Shown one piece after another: positions 44,000 to 52,871 of a stretch of DNA of 55,781 bases. Source of the DNA: an uncultured Pelagibacteraceae bacterium (GTDB lineage: Bacteria; Pseudomonadota; Alphaproteobacteria; Pelagibacterales; Pelagibacteraceae). The position numbers were made by a program, and so were the translations under genes. Under the pieces are notes generated by a model. It did no database searches. It was not told the origin of the DNA and was given only the letters and a program-made list of their open reading frames with translations. The number at the start of each line of letters is the position of its first letter. The stretch's first letter is position 1. Where the stretch lies: the NCBI GenBank assembly GCA_902545825.1, contig CACCHS010000003.1, positions 1-55,781 of the forward strand, given 5' to 3'.

Positions 44000-44869
44000 A
44001 TGAGTTGTAATGTTGCTTTCATAGGTCTAGGTGTCATGGGTTATCCAATGGCAGGTTATATATCAAAAGGTGGACACAATGTAACTGTTTTTAATAGAAC
44101 TAAGTCAAAAGCAGAAAAATGGATTAAGGATCATAATGGTAAAATGGCAGAAACACCTGCTGAAGCAGCAAAAGATGCTGAATACATTTTTACATGTGTT
44201 GGAAATGACAATGATTTACGTGAAGTAACGTTTGGTGATAATGGTGCTTTTAAAACAATTAAAAAAGGTTCAATCTATATTGATAACACCACAGCCTCAG
44301 CAACAATTGCTAGAGAAATTTATGATCACGCAAAAAAAAATGGATTTGGCGCATTAGATGCTCCTGTATCTGGGGGACAAGCTGGTGCTGAAAACGGTGC
44401 GCTAACTGTTATGATTGGTGGCAATCAAGCTGACTTTGATAAAGCAAAAGATAAAATTGATTGTTACAGTAAAAAAATGAAATTACTTGGCAAAGCCGGA
44501 AGTGGACAACTTGCTAAAATGGTTAATCAAATTTGCATAGCAGGATTAGTTCAGGGTTTATCTGAAGGAATAAATTTTGGAATGAAAGCTGGATTGAATA
44601 TGGAGGATGTTATTGAAGTCATTTCAAAAGGTGCCGCTCAATCTTGGCAAATGGAAAATAGATACAAAACAATGATTGATGATAAATTTGATTTTGGTTT
44701 TGCTGTTGATTGGATGAGAAAAGATTTAAAAATAGCAATGGAAGAGGCAAAGAAGAATGGTTCATTATTACCTGTTACAGAGCTTGTTGATAAATATTAT
44801 GCTGAAGTTCAAGAAATGAATGGTAATCGTTGGGACACATCTAGCTTAATCAAAAGGTTTAGAAAGTAA
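44000..44869 (+). CDS. NAD(P)-dependent 3-hydroxyisobutyrate/tartronate-semialdehyde-type dehydrogenase
   Basis: A 289-residue beta-hydroxyacid dehydrogenase. It has the Rossmann motif VAFIGLGVMGYPMAGYI at the very start, NRTKSKAEKW for cofactor, the substrate motif DAPVSGGQAGAENGALTVMIGG near residue 117, and the catalytic Lys in GSGQLAKMVNQI. The family covers 3-hydroxyisobutyrate, tartronate semialdehyde and succinic semialdehyde reductases; sequence alone does not choose. It is followed after 6 bases by a PNPOx-like gene. The start cannot be moved far downstream because the fold begins at residue 4. Confidence 0.88.
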   Translation: MSCNVAFIGLGVMGYPMAGYISKGGHNVTVFNRTKSKAEKWIKDHNGKMAETPAEAAKDAEYIFTCVGNDNDLREVTFGDNGAFKTIKKGSIYIDNTTASATIAREIYDHAKKNGFGALDAPVSGGQAGAENGALTVMIGGNQADFDKAKDKIDCYSKKMKLLGKAGSGQLAKMVNQICIAGLVQGLSEGINFGMKAGLNMEDVIEVISKGAAQSWQMENRYKTMIDDKFDFGFAVDWMRKDLKIAMEEAKKNGSLLPVTELVDKYYAEVQEMNGNRWDTSSLIKRFRK

Positions 44870-44875
44870 AAAGGT

Positions 44876-45475
44876 ATGCAGCCAGCATACTATGATAATT
44901 TAGAAGAAATCCAGAATAAGTATTGGTCTATGCTAGAGGATGCTGTGACTAACAGAGCATCATCTTTTAGAATTCCTGTCTTTATTTGTTCACATCAAGA
45001 TGAAGTTGAAGGAAGAATAGTTGTTTTAAGAAAATCTGACAAAAAAAATAATTTATTGCAGTTCCATACAGATCTTCGATCTCCAAAAATAGAAATACTT
45101 AAAAAAAATAACAAAGCATCATTGCTTTTTTACGATAAAGAAGAAAAAATACAATTAAGAGTAAAAGCAATTTGTGAAATTAATAATCAAAACTCAATAA
45201 CCAAAGAATCTTGGAAAAAAACACAGCATATTAGTAGAAGGTGCTATCTTACTGACAGTGCACCAGGAACAATCTCAAATAACCCAACATCTGGAATGAT
45301 ATCTCAATTAGAAAATTTTGATTATACAAAGAAGCAAAGTGAAGATGGATATAAAAATTTTACTGTAATTAAATGTAAAATTAAGTCTGTTGAATGGTTA
45401 TATCTTGCGGCCAAAGGACATCGTAGGGCAAAATTTGATTTCGAAAATAATAAAGAAGTGTGGTTAGTACCATAA
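44876..45475 (+). CDS. PNPOx-like flavin-binding split-barrel protein
   Basis: A 199-residue split-barrel protein related to pyridoxamine 5'-phosphate oxidase: VFICSHQDEVEGRIVVLRK, FHTDLRSPKIEILKKNNKASLLFYD and a C-terminal KIKSVEWLYLAAKGHRRAKFDF that resembles the PNPOx tail (WLYL and HRRAKF). FMN is probably bound through Arg and Ser/Lys residues of the second strand pair. It is shorter than true PdxH and lacks its full signature, so pyridoxal synthesis is doubtful. The stop shares a base with the next gene. Confidence 0.8.
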   Translation: MQPAYYDNLEEIQNKYWSMLEDAVTNRASSFRIPVFICSHQDEVEGRIVVLRKSDKKNNLLQFHTDLRSPKIEILKKNNKASLLFYDKEEKIQLRVKAICEINNQNSITKESWKKTQHISRRCYLTDSAPGTISNNPTSGMISQLENFDYTKKQSEDGYKNFTVIKCKIKSVEWLYLAAKGHRRAKFDFENNKEVWLVP

Positions 45476-45864
45476 TGAAAAAATATAAAGCAATGGTCTT
45501 GTCCTGTATTGACCCAAGATTTCAACCAAAAGTTTTTAATTACTTAAAGAAAAAAAATTTGACAGGAAAATATAGCTCCTTCACCATAGCTGGAGGATCA
45601 ATAGGAGTGACAGCAAAAAAATTTAAAAAATGGCATTCTACTTTTTGGGAAAATTTAGCAACTTCAATTAAATTACATAAAATTAGTAATTTAATTGTTA
45701 TTAACCATAACGATTGTGGTGCAGCTAAAATTGTTAATGGTAATAATAAATTTAGTACATCTATAGAAAATAAAATCCACAATCAATCATTTAAAATCAT
45801 TAAAAAAAAACTCAAAAAAAAACACCCTAGCATTAAAGTTAGCTTCAAAATAATGAAAATATAA
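45475..45864 (+). CDS. Miniature beta-carbonic-anhydrase-like protein
   Basis: Only 129 residues, yet it keeps both zinc-ligand motifs of beta-carbonic anhydrases: SCIDPR (Cys11-x-Asp-x-Arg) and NHNDCGAAK (His-x2-Cys). Normal enzymes have about 200 residues, and the C-terminal part here is short and Lys-rich (KKKLKKKHPS), so it may be a degenerate or non-enzymatic member. The ORF track start (45460) lies upstream; the ATG at 45475 overlaps the previous stop and leads straight into the first strand, so it is preferred. Confidence 0.7.
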   Translation: MKKYKAMVLSCIDPRFQPKVFNYLKKKNLTGKYSSFTIAGGSIGVTAKKFKKWHSTFWENLATSIKLHKISNLIVINHNDCGAAKIVNGNNKFSTSIENKIHNQSFKIIKKKLKKKHPSIKVSFKIMKI

Positions 45865-45866
45865 AC

Positions 45867-46679
45867 CTATATTCTAAATAATATTAGTTTTTTTAATGTA
45901 TTGAGCACAAACAATAAAAGCGTATATAGTTTATAGAAGATTTTGTATTTAACAAAATATTGTAATTTTTTTCCTGTTCTTTCAGATTTTTCTAGAAATT
46001 TCATATCTTCGTAAGAATGTTTAATCACCTCTCTGCTTAATTTGTAATTATTACCTTTTCTCACAAATACCATATTGTGATAAAATGAAATATTTGTAAT
46101 TTTTCCATCATATTTTTTTTCAATATAAAAAGGATTCGCAATTTCTTGATAATTTAAACTATCTGTTAATTGTTTAAAAAAATTCATGTGCGAATTCGAA
46201 TATTTTAAATCAAATGGGTTTCCACCAAAAAAATGATTATAGCTAGTCTGTATATCCTCAATAATATAAAGACCATTTTCTTTTAAAGAAGGAAATAGTA
46301 ATTCAAAACTTTTCTTAACATCTTTTGCTAAGTGACTCCCATCATCTATTATAATGTCAAATTCAGTATATTCCTTTATTATTTCATCAATAAATTTTTT
46401 ATCGCTTTGTGATCCTTGATGAACAAATATATTTTTTCTATTTAGTTTTTTCTTTTCTAAATTAATTTTATGAATATCAATACCAATTATTTTTGAGTTC
46501 TTAAAATAATCCGACCACATTAAGAGTGATTTACCGTCAGCGATACCTATTTCAAGTATTGTAAGATTTTTATTTTGAAGTTTATTAAAATAATTCTCAT
46601 AGATCTCTAAATAGCCATGATCAATTTTATCTGTTTGGTATAGGTGACCAATTTTTTTTAAATCACTGTGTTCAGACAT
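45867..46679 (-). CDS. SAM-dependent methyltransferase, CmcI/cephalosporin-hydroxylase-like or sugar-modifying
   Basis: About 270 residues with a class I fold: HLYQTDKIDHGYLEIYENYF at the start, ILEIGIADGKSLLMWSDYF (motif I), KIIGIDIHKINLE, and DIIIDDGSHLAKDVKKSFELLFP, then GLYIIEDIQTSY. The H-x4-DK-x2-H opening and DDGSH motif are typical of family members from polysaccharide and antibiotic clusters. The acceptor is unknown. The ORF track start (46715) overlaps the upstream gene; the ATG at 46679 leaves a 5-base gap and is preferred. Confidence 0.75.
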   Translation of the reverse strand: MSEHSDLKKIGHLYQTDKIDHGYLEIYENYFNKLQNKNLTILEIGIADGKSLLMWSDYFKNSKIIGIDIHKINLEKKKLNRKNIFVHQGSQSDKKFIDEIIKEYTEFDIIIDDGSHLAKDVKKSFELLFPSLKENGLYIIEDIQTSYNHFFGGNPFDLKYSNSHMNFFKQLTDSLNYQEIANPFYIEKKYDGKITNISFYHNMVFVRKGNNYKLSREVIKHSYEDMKFLEKSERTGKKLQYFVKYKIFYKLYTLLLFVLNTLKKLILFRI

Positions 46680-46684
46680 TAAAA

Positions 46685-47197
46685 TTAAAATATAGACTCT
46701 GAATATTTTTTCCAATTATCTTGATAATGTTTAGTATTTTCCCAAACTGCTTTTTTTTCTTCGTCTGTTACTTCCCTTATCACTTTGCCAGGGGATCCAA
46801 CAACTAAAGAGTTGTCAGGTATTACTTTGTTTTCAGTGATTAATGCTTTAGCCCCAATAATACAATTTTTTCCAATCTTTGCTTTATTTAGAATTACGGC
46901 ACCAATACCGATTAAACTATTGTCACCTATTGTACAACCGTGAAGCATAACTAAATGACCAACTGTAACATCTTTTCCAACTTTTAGAGGGCAACCTGGA
47001 TCTGTATGCAAAACACATCCATCTTGTACGTTTGATCCTTCACCTATATGAATGTTTTCTATATCTCCTCTAAGGGTTGCATTAAACCATATGCTTGTAT
47101 TTATTTCTAAAGTAACATCACCAATAACAACAGCATTTGGTGCTACCCAATTTTCGCCAGAGTTTTTTGGTTTTTTATCTTTTAAATCATAAAACAT
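46685..47197 (-). CDS. Gamma-carbonic-anhydrase-like hexapeptide-repeat protein
   Basis: A 170-residue left-handed beta-helix protein of the YrdA/PaaY/CaiE group. NWVAPNAVVIGDVTL opens the helix; HTDPGCPLKVGKDVTVGHLVMLHGCTIGDNSLIG contains the three His zinc ligands; a C-terminal helix follows (EEKKAVWENTKHYQDNW). Such proteins are homologous to gamma-carbonic anhydrase, though many lack strong activity; some are thioesterases. It is divergent from the thioredoxin-fold gene with 20 bases between starts. Confidence 0.9.
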   Translation of the reverse strand: MFYDLKDKKPKNSGENWVAPNAVVIGDVTLEINTSIWFNATLRGDIENIHIGEGSNVQDGCVLHTDPGCPLKVGKDVTVGHLVMLHGCTIGDNSLIGIGAVILNKAKIGKNCIIGAKALITENKVIPDNSLVVGSPGKVIREVTDEEKKAVWENTKHYQDNWKKYSESIF

Positions 47198-47217
47198 AAA
47201 TTATATAGTAACTTATC

Positions 47218-47772
47218 ATGGCTCTTACAAAAACTCCAATATGTGATTTTGGAAAAAAAGCACTAGAATTTAAACTTAAATCCACTGAAAACAAAATACT
47301 TTCTTTAAAAGATATTCAAGGTGAAAAAGGAACATTGATTATGTTTATTTGTAATCATTGTCCATATGTAAAAGCAATTATAAAAGATTTGGTTAATGAC
47401 TGTAATGAACTAAAAAACTTTGGAATTAATTCGGTTGCAATTTGCTCCAATGACGTAAAAAATTATCCAGAAGATTCATTTGAAAAAATGATTGAATTTG
47501 CAAAAGAAAATAGTTTTAATTTTCCATATCTTCATGATGATACTCAAAATGTAGCAAAAAAATATGGTGCCGTATGTACCCCTGATTTTTTTGCTTATAA
47601 TAGTAAATTAGAACTTCAATACAGGGGAAGAATTAGAGAATTAAAAGATTTAAAACCAGTGAGGGATGGTAATGGTGATTTATACAATGCACTTAAACAA
47701 ATCTCAGAAACAGGCAATGGTCCTCAAAATCAAATTCCGAGTATGGGCTGCAATATAAAGTGGAAAAAATAA
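47218..47772 (+). CDS. Thioredoxin-fold (redoxin/AhpC-TSA-like) protein with CNHCPY site
   Basis: The 184-residue protein has a peroxiredoxin-like thioredoxin fold: EFKLKSTENKILSLKDIQGEKGTLIMFICNHCPYVKAI, with a CxxC site (CNHC) near residues 49-52, AICSNDVKNYPEDSFEKM, and CTPDFFAYNSKLELQYRGRI. This matches a widespread group of thioredoxin-like proteins of unsettled role, probably redox active. No signal peptide is seen. It is followed by a GT4 gene after one base. Confidence 0.85.
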   Translation: MALTKTPICDFGKKALEFKLKSTENKILSLKDIQGEKGTLIMFICNHCPYVKAIIKDLVNDCNELKNFGINSVAICSNDVKNYPEDSFEKMIEFAKENSFNFPYLHDDTQNVAKKYGAVCTPDFFAYNSKLELQYRGRIRELKDLKPVRDGNGDLYNALKQISETGNGPQNQIPSMGCNIKWKK

Positions 47773-47773
47773 A

Positions 47774-48856
47774 ATGTTTTTAGTTTTAACAAGGAATTTT
47801 CCTCCTAAGGTTGGTGGAATGCAGAATTTAATGTGGGGTCTTACTACTTCATTATCAAAACTTGATATGGTTAAAGTTTTTGCTGATTACCATGAAAATT
47901 CAAATATATTTGATGAAAAGGTCTCTTTCTCAATTGAAAGAGTAAAAGGACCAAAGATAATCAGAAAATTTAGAAAATCATTTTTAATTAATGATTTTTT
48001 AACAAAAAATAAGAAAGTAAGATGTATTATAGCTGATCACTGGAAGAGCTTAGAAAATATAAAAACTGAAGTAAAAAAAATTTGTTTAATACATTCAAAA
48101 GAAATTAACCATAACAAAGGGTCTTGGTTAAATAAAAGAGTTCTAAATATTTTAAATAATGTTGATTATGTAATAGCTAATTCAAATTTTACAAAAAATT
48201 TAGCTATTGAGTTAGGTGTAAAATCAGAAAAAATAATGATAATAAATCCAGGCATTGAGCCTGTAGATAATATTCCTGAAAAAAATTTAAAAGAAGCAGA
48301 AGATATATTTGGTGAAAAAAAAAATAGATTAATTACAGTTTCTCGCTTTGATAAAAGAAAAAATCACGAAAAGATCATCATGGCATTAAGAAATTTAAAA
48401 GAAATATATCCTGATATAATTTACGTTTGTATAGGATATGGTGATGAAGAAGAAAATGTAAAAAAATTAGTTGATCAATTGGGATTATCAAAACAAGTAA
48501 TCTTTATGAAAAATATCTCTAATGACTTGAAAAATGCGCTTGTTTCATCTTCAAATATTTTTGTTATGCCATCAATAGTTGATAAAAAATCTGTTGAAGG
48601 TTTTGGGATTGCTTTTGTAGAGGCTGCGCAGTTTGGTGTCCCATCTCTAGGTGGCAAAGATGGCGGAGCATCTGATGCAATTATCCATGAAAAAACTGGT
48701 TTAATTTGTGATGGGAATAGTTTAGATGAAATTTACTCCTCTATAGATAAACTTCTTAAAGATAGAAAATATAAAGATTTTGGAAAATTAGCCAAAGAAA
48801 ATTCTAAAAAATTTCACTGGGACAACATTATTGAAGATTATAAAAGAATCTTATAA
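47774..48856 (+). CDS. Glycosyltransferase family 4
   Basis: The 360-residue GT-B enzyme begins FLVLTRNFPPKVGGMQNLMWGL, then has LITVSRFDKRKNHEKIIMAL in the donor half and EGFGIAFVEAAQFGVPSLGGKDGGASDAI with the EX7E-type motif. It transfers a sugar from a nucleotide donor to an envelope acceptor, likely lipopolysaccharide or capsule. A GT9 gene and a DUF6165 gene lie nearby, giving a small surface-sugar group. Confidence 0.92.
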   Translation: MFLVLTRNFPPKVGGMQNLMWGLTTSLSKLDMVKVFADYHENSNIFDEKVSFSIERVKGPKIIRKFRKSFLINDFLTKNKKVRCIIADHWKSLENIKTEVKKICLIHSKEINHNKGSWLNKRVLNILNNVDYVIANSNFTKNLAIELGVKSEKIMIINPGIEPVDNIPEKNLKEAEDIFGEKKNRLITVSRFDKRKNHEKIIMALRNLKEIYPDIIYVCIGYGDEEENVKKLVDQLGLSKQVIFMKNISNDLKNALVSSSNIFVMPSIVDKKSVEGFGIAFVEAAQFGVPSLGGKDGGASDAIIHEKTGLICDGNSLDEIYSSIDKLLKDRKYKDFGKLAKENSKKFHWDNIIEDYKRIL

Positions 48857-48865
48857 ATTGTAAGT

Positions 48866-49282
48866 GTGATTGAAAAATTTAACAATATTTTTTATTTAAT
48901 AATCTTTTTAGTACATTTTTTGGGTGTTGGTGTTTACGCATTTCAAACAATTGTAGGAACAAAAAGTTTTATGGAAAAATTTAGCATCGATCCAACTGGT
49001 GCTATTATGATAAGATTAGCAGGTGGTTTTATGTTGGCGGTTTTTTTAATGTCAATTTATATCGGTTTTATAAGACCTGCCGGATTAGAAGGTACATGGG
49101 CTTTCTTTAATTTAGTTTTTGCAAACAATTTGTGTATTTTTTTATGTAATTTTTACTCTGTAAAAATTAATAAAACGGGTGTTAATGAAAAAACAGGTAA
49201 TGAACCTGTAATAGCGCCACTTGTATTCACAATTTTGAGTGCTTTACTTTGTTATGGTTTAGCAAATAAAATTTATTATTAA
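48866..49282 (+). CDS. Small four-helix membrane protein of unknown function
   Basis: The 138-residue protein starts with GTG at 48866, 9 bases after the GT4 stop. Four hydrophobic helices are visible: NIFYLIIFLVHFLGVGVYAF, IMIRLAGGFMLAVFLMSIYI, FFNLVFANNLCIFLCNFY and APLVFTILSALLCYGLA. I do not recognise the family with confidence. The end overlaps the convergent GT9 gene by 4 bases. No catalytic motif is seen. Confidence 0.65.
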   Translation: MIEKFNNIFYLIIFLVHFLGVGVYAFQTIVGTKSFMEKFSIDPTGAIMIRLAGGFMLAVFLMSIYIGFIRPAGLEGTWAFFNLVFANNLCIFLCNFYSVKINKTGVNEKTGNEPVIAPLVFTILSALLCYGLANKIYY

Positions 49283-50217
49283 ATTTTTTCCTGAAGTCTT
49301 TCAAAAACTTTTTCAGGACTTAACTTACTTAAATCATTTACCTGGATAGCTTTAAAATTTTCTCTTTCGATACTAACTTTGAATGCAGTTGTATGAGGTC
49401 CAAATAAACTAATACCTTTTGCGTTTAAATGAGCTGCCATATGTGCTGGACCAGTATCATTTGCTACTACAAAACAACTTTCTTTTATCAAAGATGACAA
49501 CTGAGAAATATTTATAGGCTTTCCATTATCTAAAATGCAATCGGCATTAATTTGTTTAGCTTGCTCAATCTCATTAGGACCAGGTGCAACAATAATTTTA
49601 TAGGTGTTATTTAAATTAGTTTTAATTAAATCAATTAACTCATTATAATACGGCCACTTTTTTTGAGTTAGATGTGGAGAGCAAAATGGAAATAACAAAA
49701 TATATTTATCTAAATTAAATTCTGACTTCAATTTTGAAATATTTTCACAACTCCATGAAAAATCAGGTCTCAGTGTATGTTGAGTCTTTAGTCCAGAAAT
49801 TTTAAGTTGATGTGTGAATCTATCTAAAACTGGATTTTTATCAAATTCCTCTTTAGATTTATCCTTTGGTATTGTTGTTTCAGATGATGACCAAACATTA
49901 AAATTTGATTGAGGAAATAAAATTTTTTTATAAAAATTTGTTCTTGATGAATTTTGTAAATCATAAACTTTTGAGAAATTATATTTTTTTATCTTTTTCA
50001 TTAAAAGATAAAGGTAGATCAAATTAAATCTAGATGCTCTTTTATCTAAAATTACATCTGTTAAATATGGATTTTTTTTAAATAAGTCAAAATATGGTTT
50101 GGTTGTTAATAAATAAATTTTATCCTCTTTATGATTTTCAAATATATCTTGAATTACCCCACTTGCTTGCGCTATATCACCTAAAGAACCATGTTTGATT
50201 ACTAAAATATTAGACAT
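49279..50217 (-). CDS. Glycosyltransferase family 9 (heptosyltransferase-like)
   Basis: The 312-residue GT-B protein has ILVIKHGSLGDIAQASGVIQ at the start (the GT9 KhgsLGD motif), DLQNSSRTNFYKKILF in the middle and VANDTGPAHMAAHLNAKGISLFGP near the end. GT9 enzymes add heptose or related sugars to the lipopolysaccharide core at the cytoplasmic membrane face. It is divergent from the DUF6165 gene by 32 bases, a common pairing in LPS loci as far as I recall. Confidence 0.92.
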   Translation of the reverse strand: MSNILVIKHGSLGDIAQASGVIQDIFENHKEDKIYLLTTKPYFDLFKKNPYLTDVILDKRASRFNLIYLYLLMKKIKKYNFSKVYDLQNSSRTNFYKKILFPQSNFNVWSSSETTIPKDKSKEEFDKNPVLDRFTHQLKISGLKTQHTLRPDFSWSCENISKLKSEFNLDKYILLFPFCSPHLTQKKWPYYNELIDLIKTNLNNTYKIIVAPGPNEIEQAKQINADCILDNGKPINISQLSSLIKESCFVVANDTGPAHMAAHLNAKGISLFGPHTTAFKVSIERENFKAIQVNDLSKLSPEKVFERLQEKI

Positions 50218-50249
50218 ATTTTTAACAATTTAACATAGAATAATGTTTT

Positions 50250-50639
50250 ATGAATAAAATACTAGTTGAAGTATCTGTGGGTGAGCTATTAGATAAATTA
50301 TCCATATTAGAAATTAAAAAAATTAGAATCAAAGATCCTAGTAAGCTTAATTTTATAAATGAAGAATATGACATTTTAAAGAATCAGTTTGAAAAGAATG
50401 TAAAAATTGACAATAAATTAAACGATCTTTTTAAGGAGCTGAAGGACATAAATAATAAATTGTGGGACATAGAAAATGAAAAAAGACTATGTGAAAAAAA
50501 TTCTGATTTTGGTGATGTTTTTATAAAGACTTCGAGAGATATACATTTTTTAAACGACAAAAGGGGAAATATTAAATTGGAAATCAATAATCATACTGGG
50601 TCAAAAATTAAGGAAATTAAAGAGTATACTGGATATTAA
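50250..50639 (+). CDS. DUF6165-like small coiled-coil protein
   Basis: The 129-residue soluble protein begins KILVEVSVGELLDKLSILEIKK, a pattern I associate with DUF6165, and is then mainly charged helix (likely coiled coil: FKELKDINNKLWDIENEKRLCEK) with one Cys. It has been seen near glycosyltransferases, as here. Function unknown. The stop overlaps the convergent ABC permease gene by 4 bases. Confidence 0.7.
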   Translation: MNKILVEVSVGELLDKLSILEIKKIRIKDPSKLNFINEEYDILKNQFEKNVKIDNKLNDLFKELKDINNKLWDIENEKRLCEKNSDFGDVFIKTSRDIHFLNDKRGNIKLEINNHTGSKIKEIKEYTGY

Positions 50640-51307
50640 AAACTATATTTTTTCTCTAAAAATTTAATTAAGTTGTGAATTAAAAAAGTCAAAAATAAAT
50701 ATATTCCACCAGCTACAATAAAAACTTCAATCGGCTTAAAGGTTGTTGAGATAATATATTTTGCTACACCGGTTAGATCCATTAGTGTAACTGTGCTAGC
50801 TAAAGATGTTCCTTTTAACATTAAAATTATTTCATTTCCATATGCAGGTAATGATTGTCTAATCGCAATTGGTATTTGAATTTTAAAAAAAATAATTTTT
50901 GATTGAATCCCTAAACTTTTACCTGCCTCTATTAAACCTGGTTTAATTGTCTCAAATGCAGATCGTAAAATTTCAGATGTATATGCCCCTGTGTTTAAAG
51001 AAAAAGCTATAATTGCACACCAATAAGGTTCTTTTAAAAATATCCATAAAAATGATGATCTTATAAATTCTAATTGTCCTAATCCGAAATAAATTATAAA
51101 TATTTGAACCAATAACGGTGTACCCCTAAAAAAATAAGAATATCCATAAGCAAATTTATTAATAATAGGATTTTTGTTGATTCTCATAATAGAAAACAAA
51201 ATTCCTAAAATTAAACCAACAACTAAAGAAACAGATAAAAGTTTCAAAGTTATTAGAGTTGCATTAAGTAACTTTGGGAAACTACTTATCATTAAATCAA
51301 AATCCAT
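50636..51307 (-). CDS. Polar amino acid ABC transporter permease, HisM-like
   Basis: A 223-residue inner-membrane permease with five helices, including the domain start LLSVSLVVGLILGILFSIMR and the EAA-type cytoplasmic loop EAGKSLGIQSKIIFFKIQIPIA that contacts the ATPase. FFRGTPLLVQIFIIYFGLGQ is typical of the basic/polar amino acid branch. It follows the partner permease with one shared base. The ATPase is not encoded nearby: the operon ends here against the convergent DUF6165 gene. Confidence 0.92.
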   Translation of the reverse strand: MDFDLMISSFPKLLNATLITLKLLSVSLVVGLILGILFSIMRINKNPIINKFAYGYSYFFRGTPLLVQIFIIYFGLGQLEFIRSSFLWIFLKEPYWCAIIAFSLNTGAYTSEILRSAFETIKPGLIEAGKSLGIQSKIIFFKIQIPIAIRQSLPAYGNEIILMLKGTSLASTVTLMDLTGVAKYIISTTFKPIEVFIVAGGIYLFLTFLIHNLIKFLEKKYSF

Positions 51308-51999
51308 TAATATCCTTTGCTATATTTAATTTCCAATCGGTTGATAAATTTCATGCTTAAGTAAGTTAATAGTAAGTATAAGACTGCGGCAAATGAATAG
51401 AAAAATAATGGATCTCTTGTAGATCCTGCAGCAATGTATGATTGTCTCATAATTTCAACTAGTCCTGTTACAGATATTAATGATGTATCTTTAAGTGTTA
51501 TTTGCCAAACATTACTTAAATTAGGGATAGCTAATCGTAACATTTGAGGCATGATTACTTTAAAAAAGTGAATTGGCTTCTTTAAACCTAAAACCTTTGA
51601 AGCTTCAAACTGACCTTTATCAATTGATTGAATAGCCCCTCTGAAAACTTCAGTTGAATATGCTCCAGAAATTATACCTATTGCAAATGATCCTGTGATA
51701 AATGCATTAATTTCTATATACTCATTGTAACCAAAAATAGATGCAACATACATCACTGCACCACTACCGCCAAAAAAGAAAAGATAAATTACTAATAATT
51801 CAGGAACACCTCTGATTACAGTTGTATAACAATTAGCAATAAGATTGAAAAATTTATTGTTTGATAACTTTAAAGGAGTAAAAATTAATGCAAAAAGAAA
51901 GCCAATAAACATTGCTGTTATTGAAACAGCAAGAGTCATCAAAGTAGCAATGAATAACTCATCACCCCAACCAGTTTTTCCAAATGCTAGAAGTTCCAT
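51307..51999 (-). CDS. Polar amino acid ABC transporter permease, HisQ-like
   Basis: A 230-residue, five-helix partner permease. Motifs are LMTLAVSITAMFIGFLFAL, VIRGVPELLVIYLFFFGG and the EAA loop EASKVLGLKKPIHFFKVIMPQM, plus IYKDTSLISVTG-like ITLKDTSLISVTGLVEIM. With the HisM-like subunit it forms the channel of an importer of histidine, lysine/arginine/ornithine or similar solutes. It lies 44 bases after the binding protein gene. Confidence 0.92.
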   Translation of the reverse strand: MELLAFGKTGWGDELFIATLMTLAVSITAMFIGFLFALIFTPLKLSNNKFFNLIANCYTTVIRGVPELLVIYLFFFGGSGAVMYVASIFGYNEYIEINAFITGSFAIGIISGAYSTEVFRGAIQSIDKGQFEASKVLGLKKPIHFFKVIMPQMLRLAIPNLSNVWQITLKDTSLISVTGLVEIMRQSYIAAGSTRDPLFFYSFAAVLYLLLTYLSMKFINRLEIKYSKGY

Positions 52000-52043
52000 A
52001 AAGACTGGCGACTATATATCATAGTCGCCAAATCTAAAATTAA

Positions 52044-52871
52044 TTACATAGATGCGTCGAAGCCAAACCATTTAGTAGCAATTCTACTAATGTCTCCATT
52101 TTTTCTCGCTTTATCTATGGCTTTGTTAAATGCTTTTAAAAGCTCAGTGTCATCTTTTCTTATTCCAACACCTACGCCATTTCCAAATGCACCACCAGAA
52201 AATGTTGGTCCAACAAGTACCACTGGTTTACCTGATTTTTCTGCATAGTCTGTGAATGCTACTGCTGCAGCTAATGCAACATCACATCGACCAGAAGTTA
52301 AATCTAAGTTTACTTCATCTTGTGTCTTATATGTTCTTACGTTTATTTTACCTACATCACCAGACTCTAAAAAGTTTTGGTGAATTGTAGCAGTTTGTGT
52401 ACAGACTGTTTTTCCAGCTAATGCAGAAGTCAAAGTTTTAAGATCTTTTTTTACTGCACCTGTTTTTTTTGTAAGATTGATTCCTTCAGAAGTACTTATT
52501 CCTTCAAGATCTGAGCCTTTCATTACAGCAAGTGAAGCTACTTCATCAGCATAGCCTTGTGAAAAACTAATTGCTTTTTGTCTTTCTGCAGTTATAGACA
52601 TTCCAGCCATTATTGCATCGAATTTTCTCATTATAAGAGCTGGTATCATTCCATCCCAGTCCTGCTCAACGATTTCACATTGTTGTCCAATGTATCTACA
52701 AAGTGTCCAAGCTAATTCTACTTCAAAACCAATTAATTTGCCTGAGGCATCTTTTGAATTCCATGGTGGATATGCACCTTCTGTTCCTATTCTTATTTTA
52801 TCAGCATTGGCAGATATTGTTAAAAATAGACTTATCAATAACCCTAAGCTGAATTTTTTAATTATACTCAT
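52044..52871 (-). CDS. Amino acid ABC transporter substrate-binding protein (lysine/arginine/ornithine or octopine type)
   Basis: A 275-residue periplasmic receptor with signal peptide ending SANA. IRIGTEGAYPPWNSKDASGKLIGFEVEL, EIVEQDWDGMIPALI and FDAIMAGMSITAERQKAISFS are typical of the basic-amino-acid/opine subgroup. GGAGG stands 4 bases before the ATG. The upstream gene on the same strand (57 bases away) is the SpeD-SpeE fusion, so import of arginine or ornithine to feed polyamine synthesis is an attractive but unproven link. Confidence 0.92.
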   Translation of the reverse strand: MSIIKKFSLGLLISLFLTISANADKIRIGTEGAYPPWNSKDASGKLIGFEVELAWTLCRYIGQQCEIVEQDWDGMIPALIMRKFDAIMAGMSITAERQKAISFSQGYADEVASLAVMKGSDLEGISTSEGINLTKKTGAVKKDLKTLTSALAGKTVCTQTATIHQNFLESGDVGKINVRTYKTQDEVNLDLTSGRCDVALAAAVAFTDYAEKSGKPVVLVGPTFSGGAFGNGVGVGIRKDDTELLKAFNKAIDKARKNGDISRIATKWFGFDASM

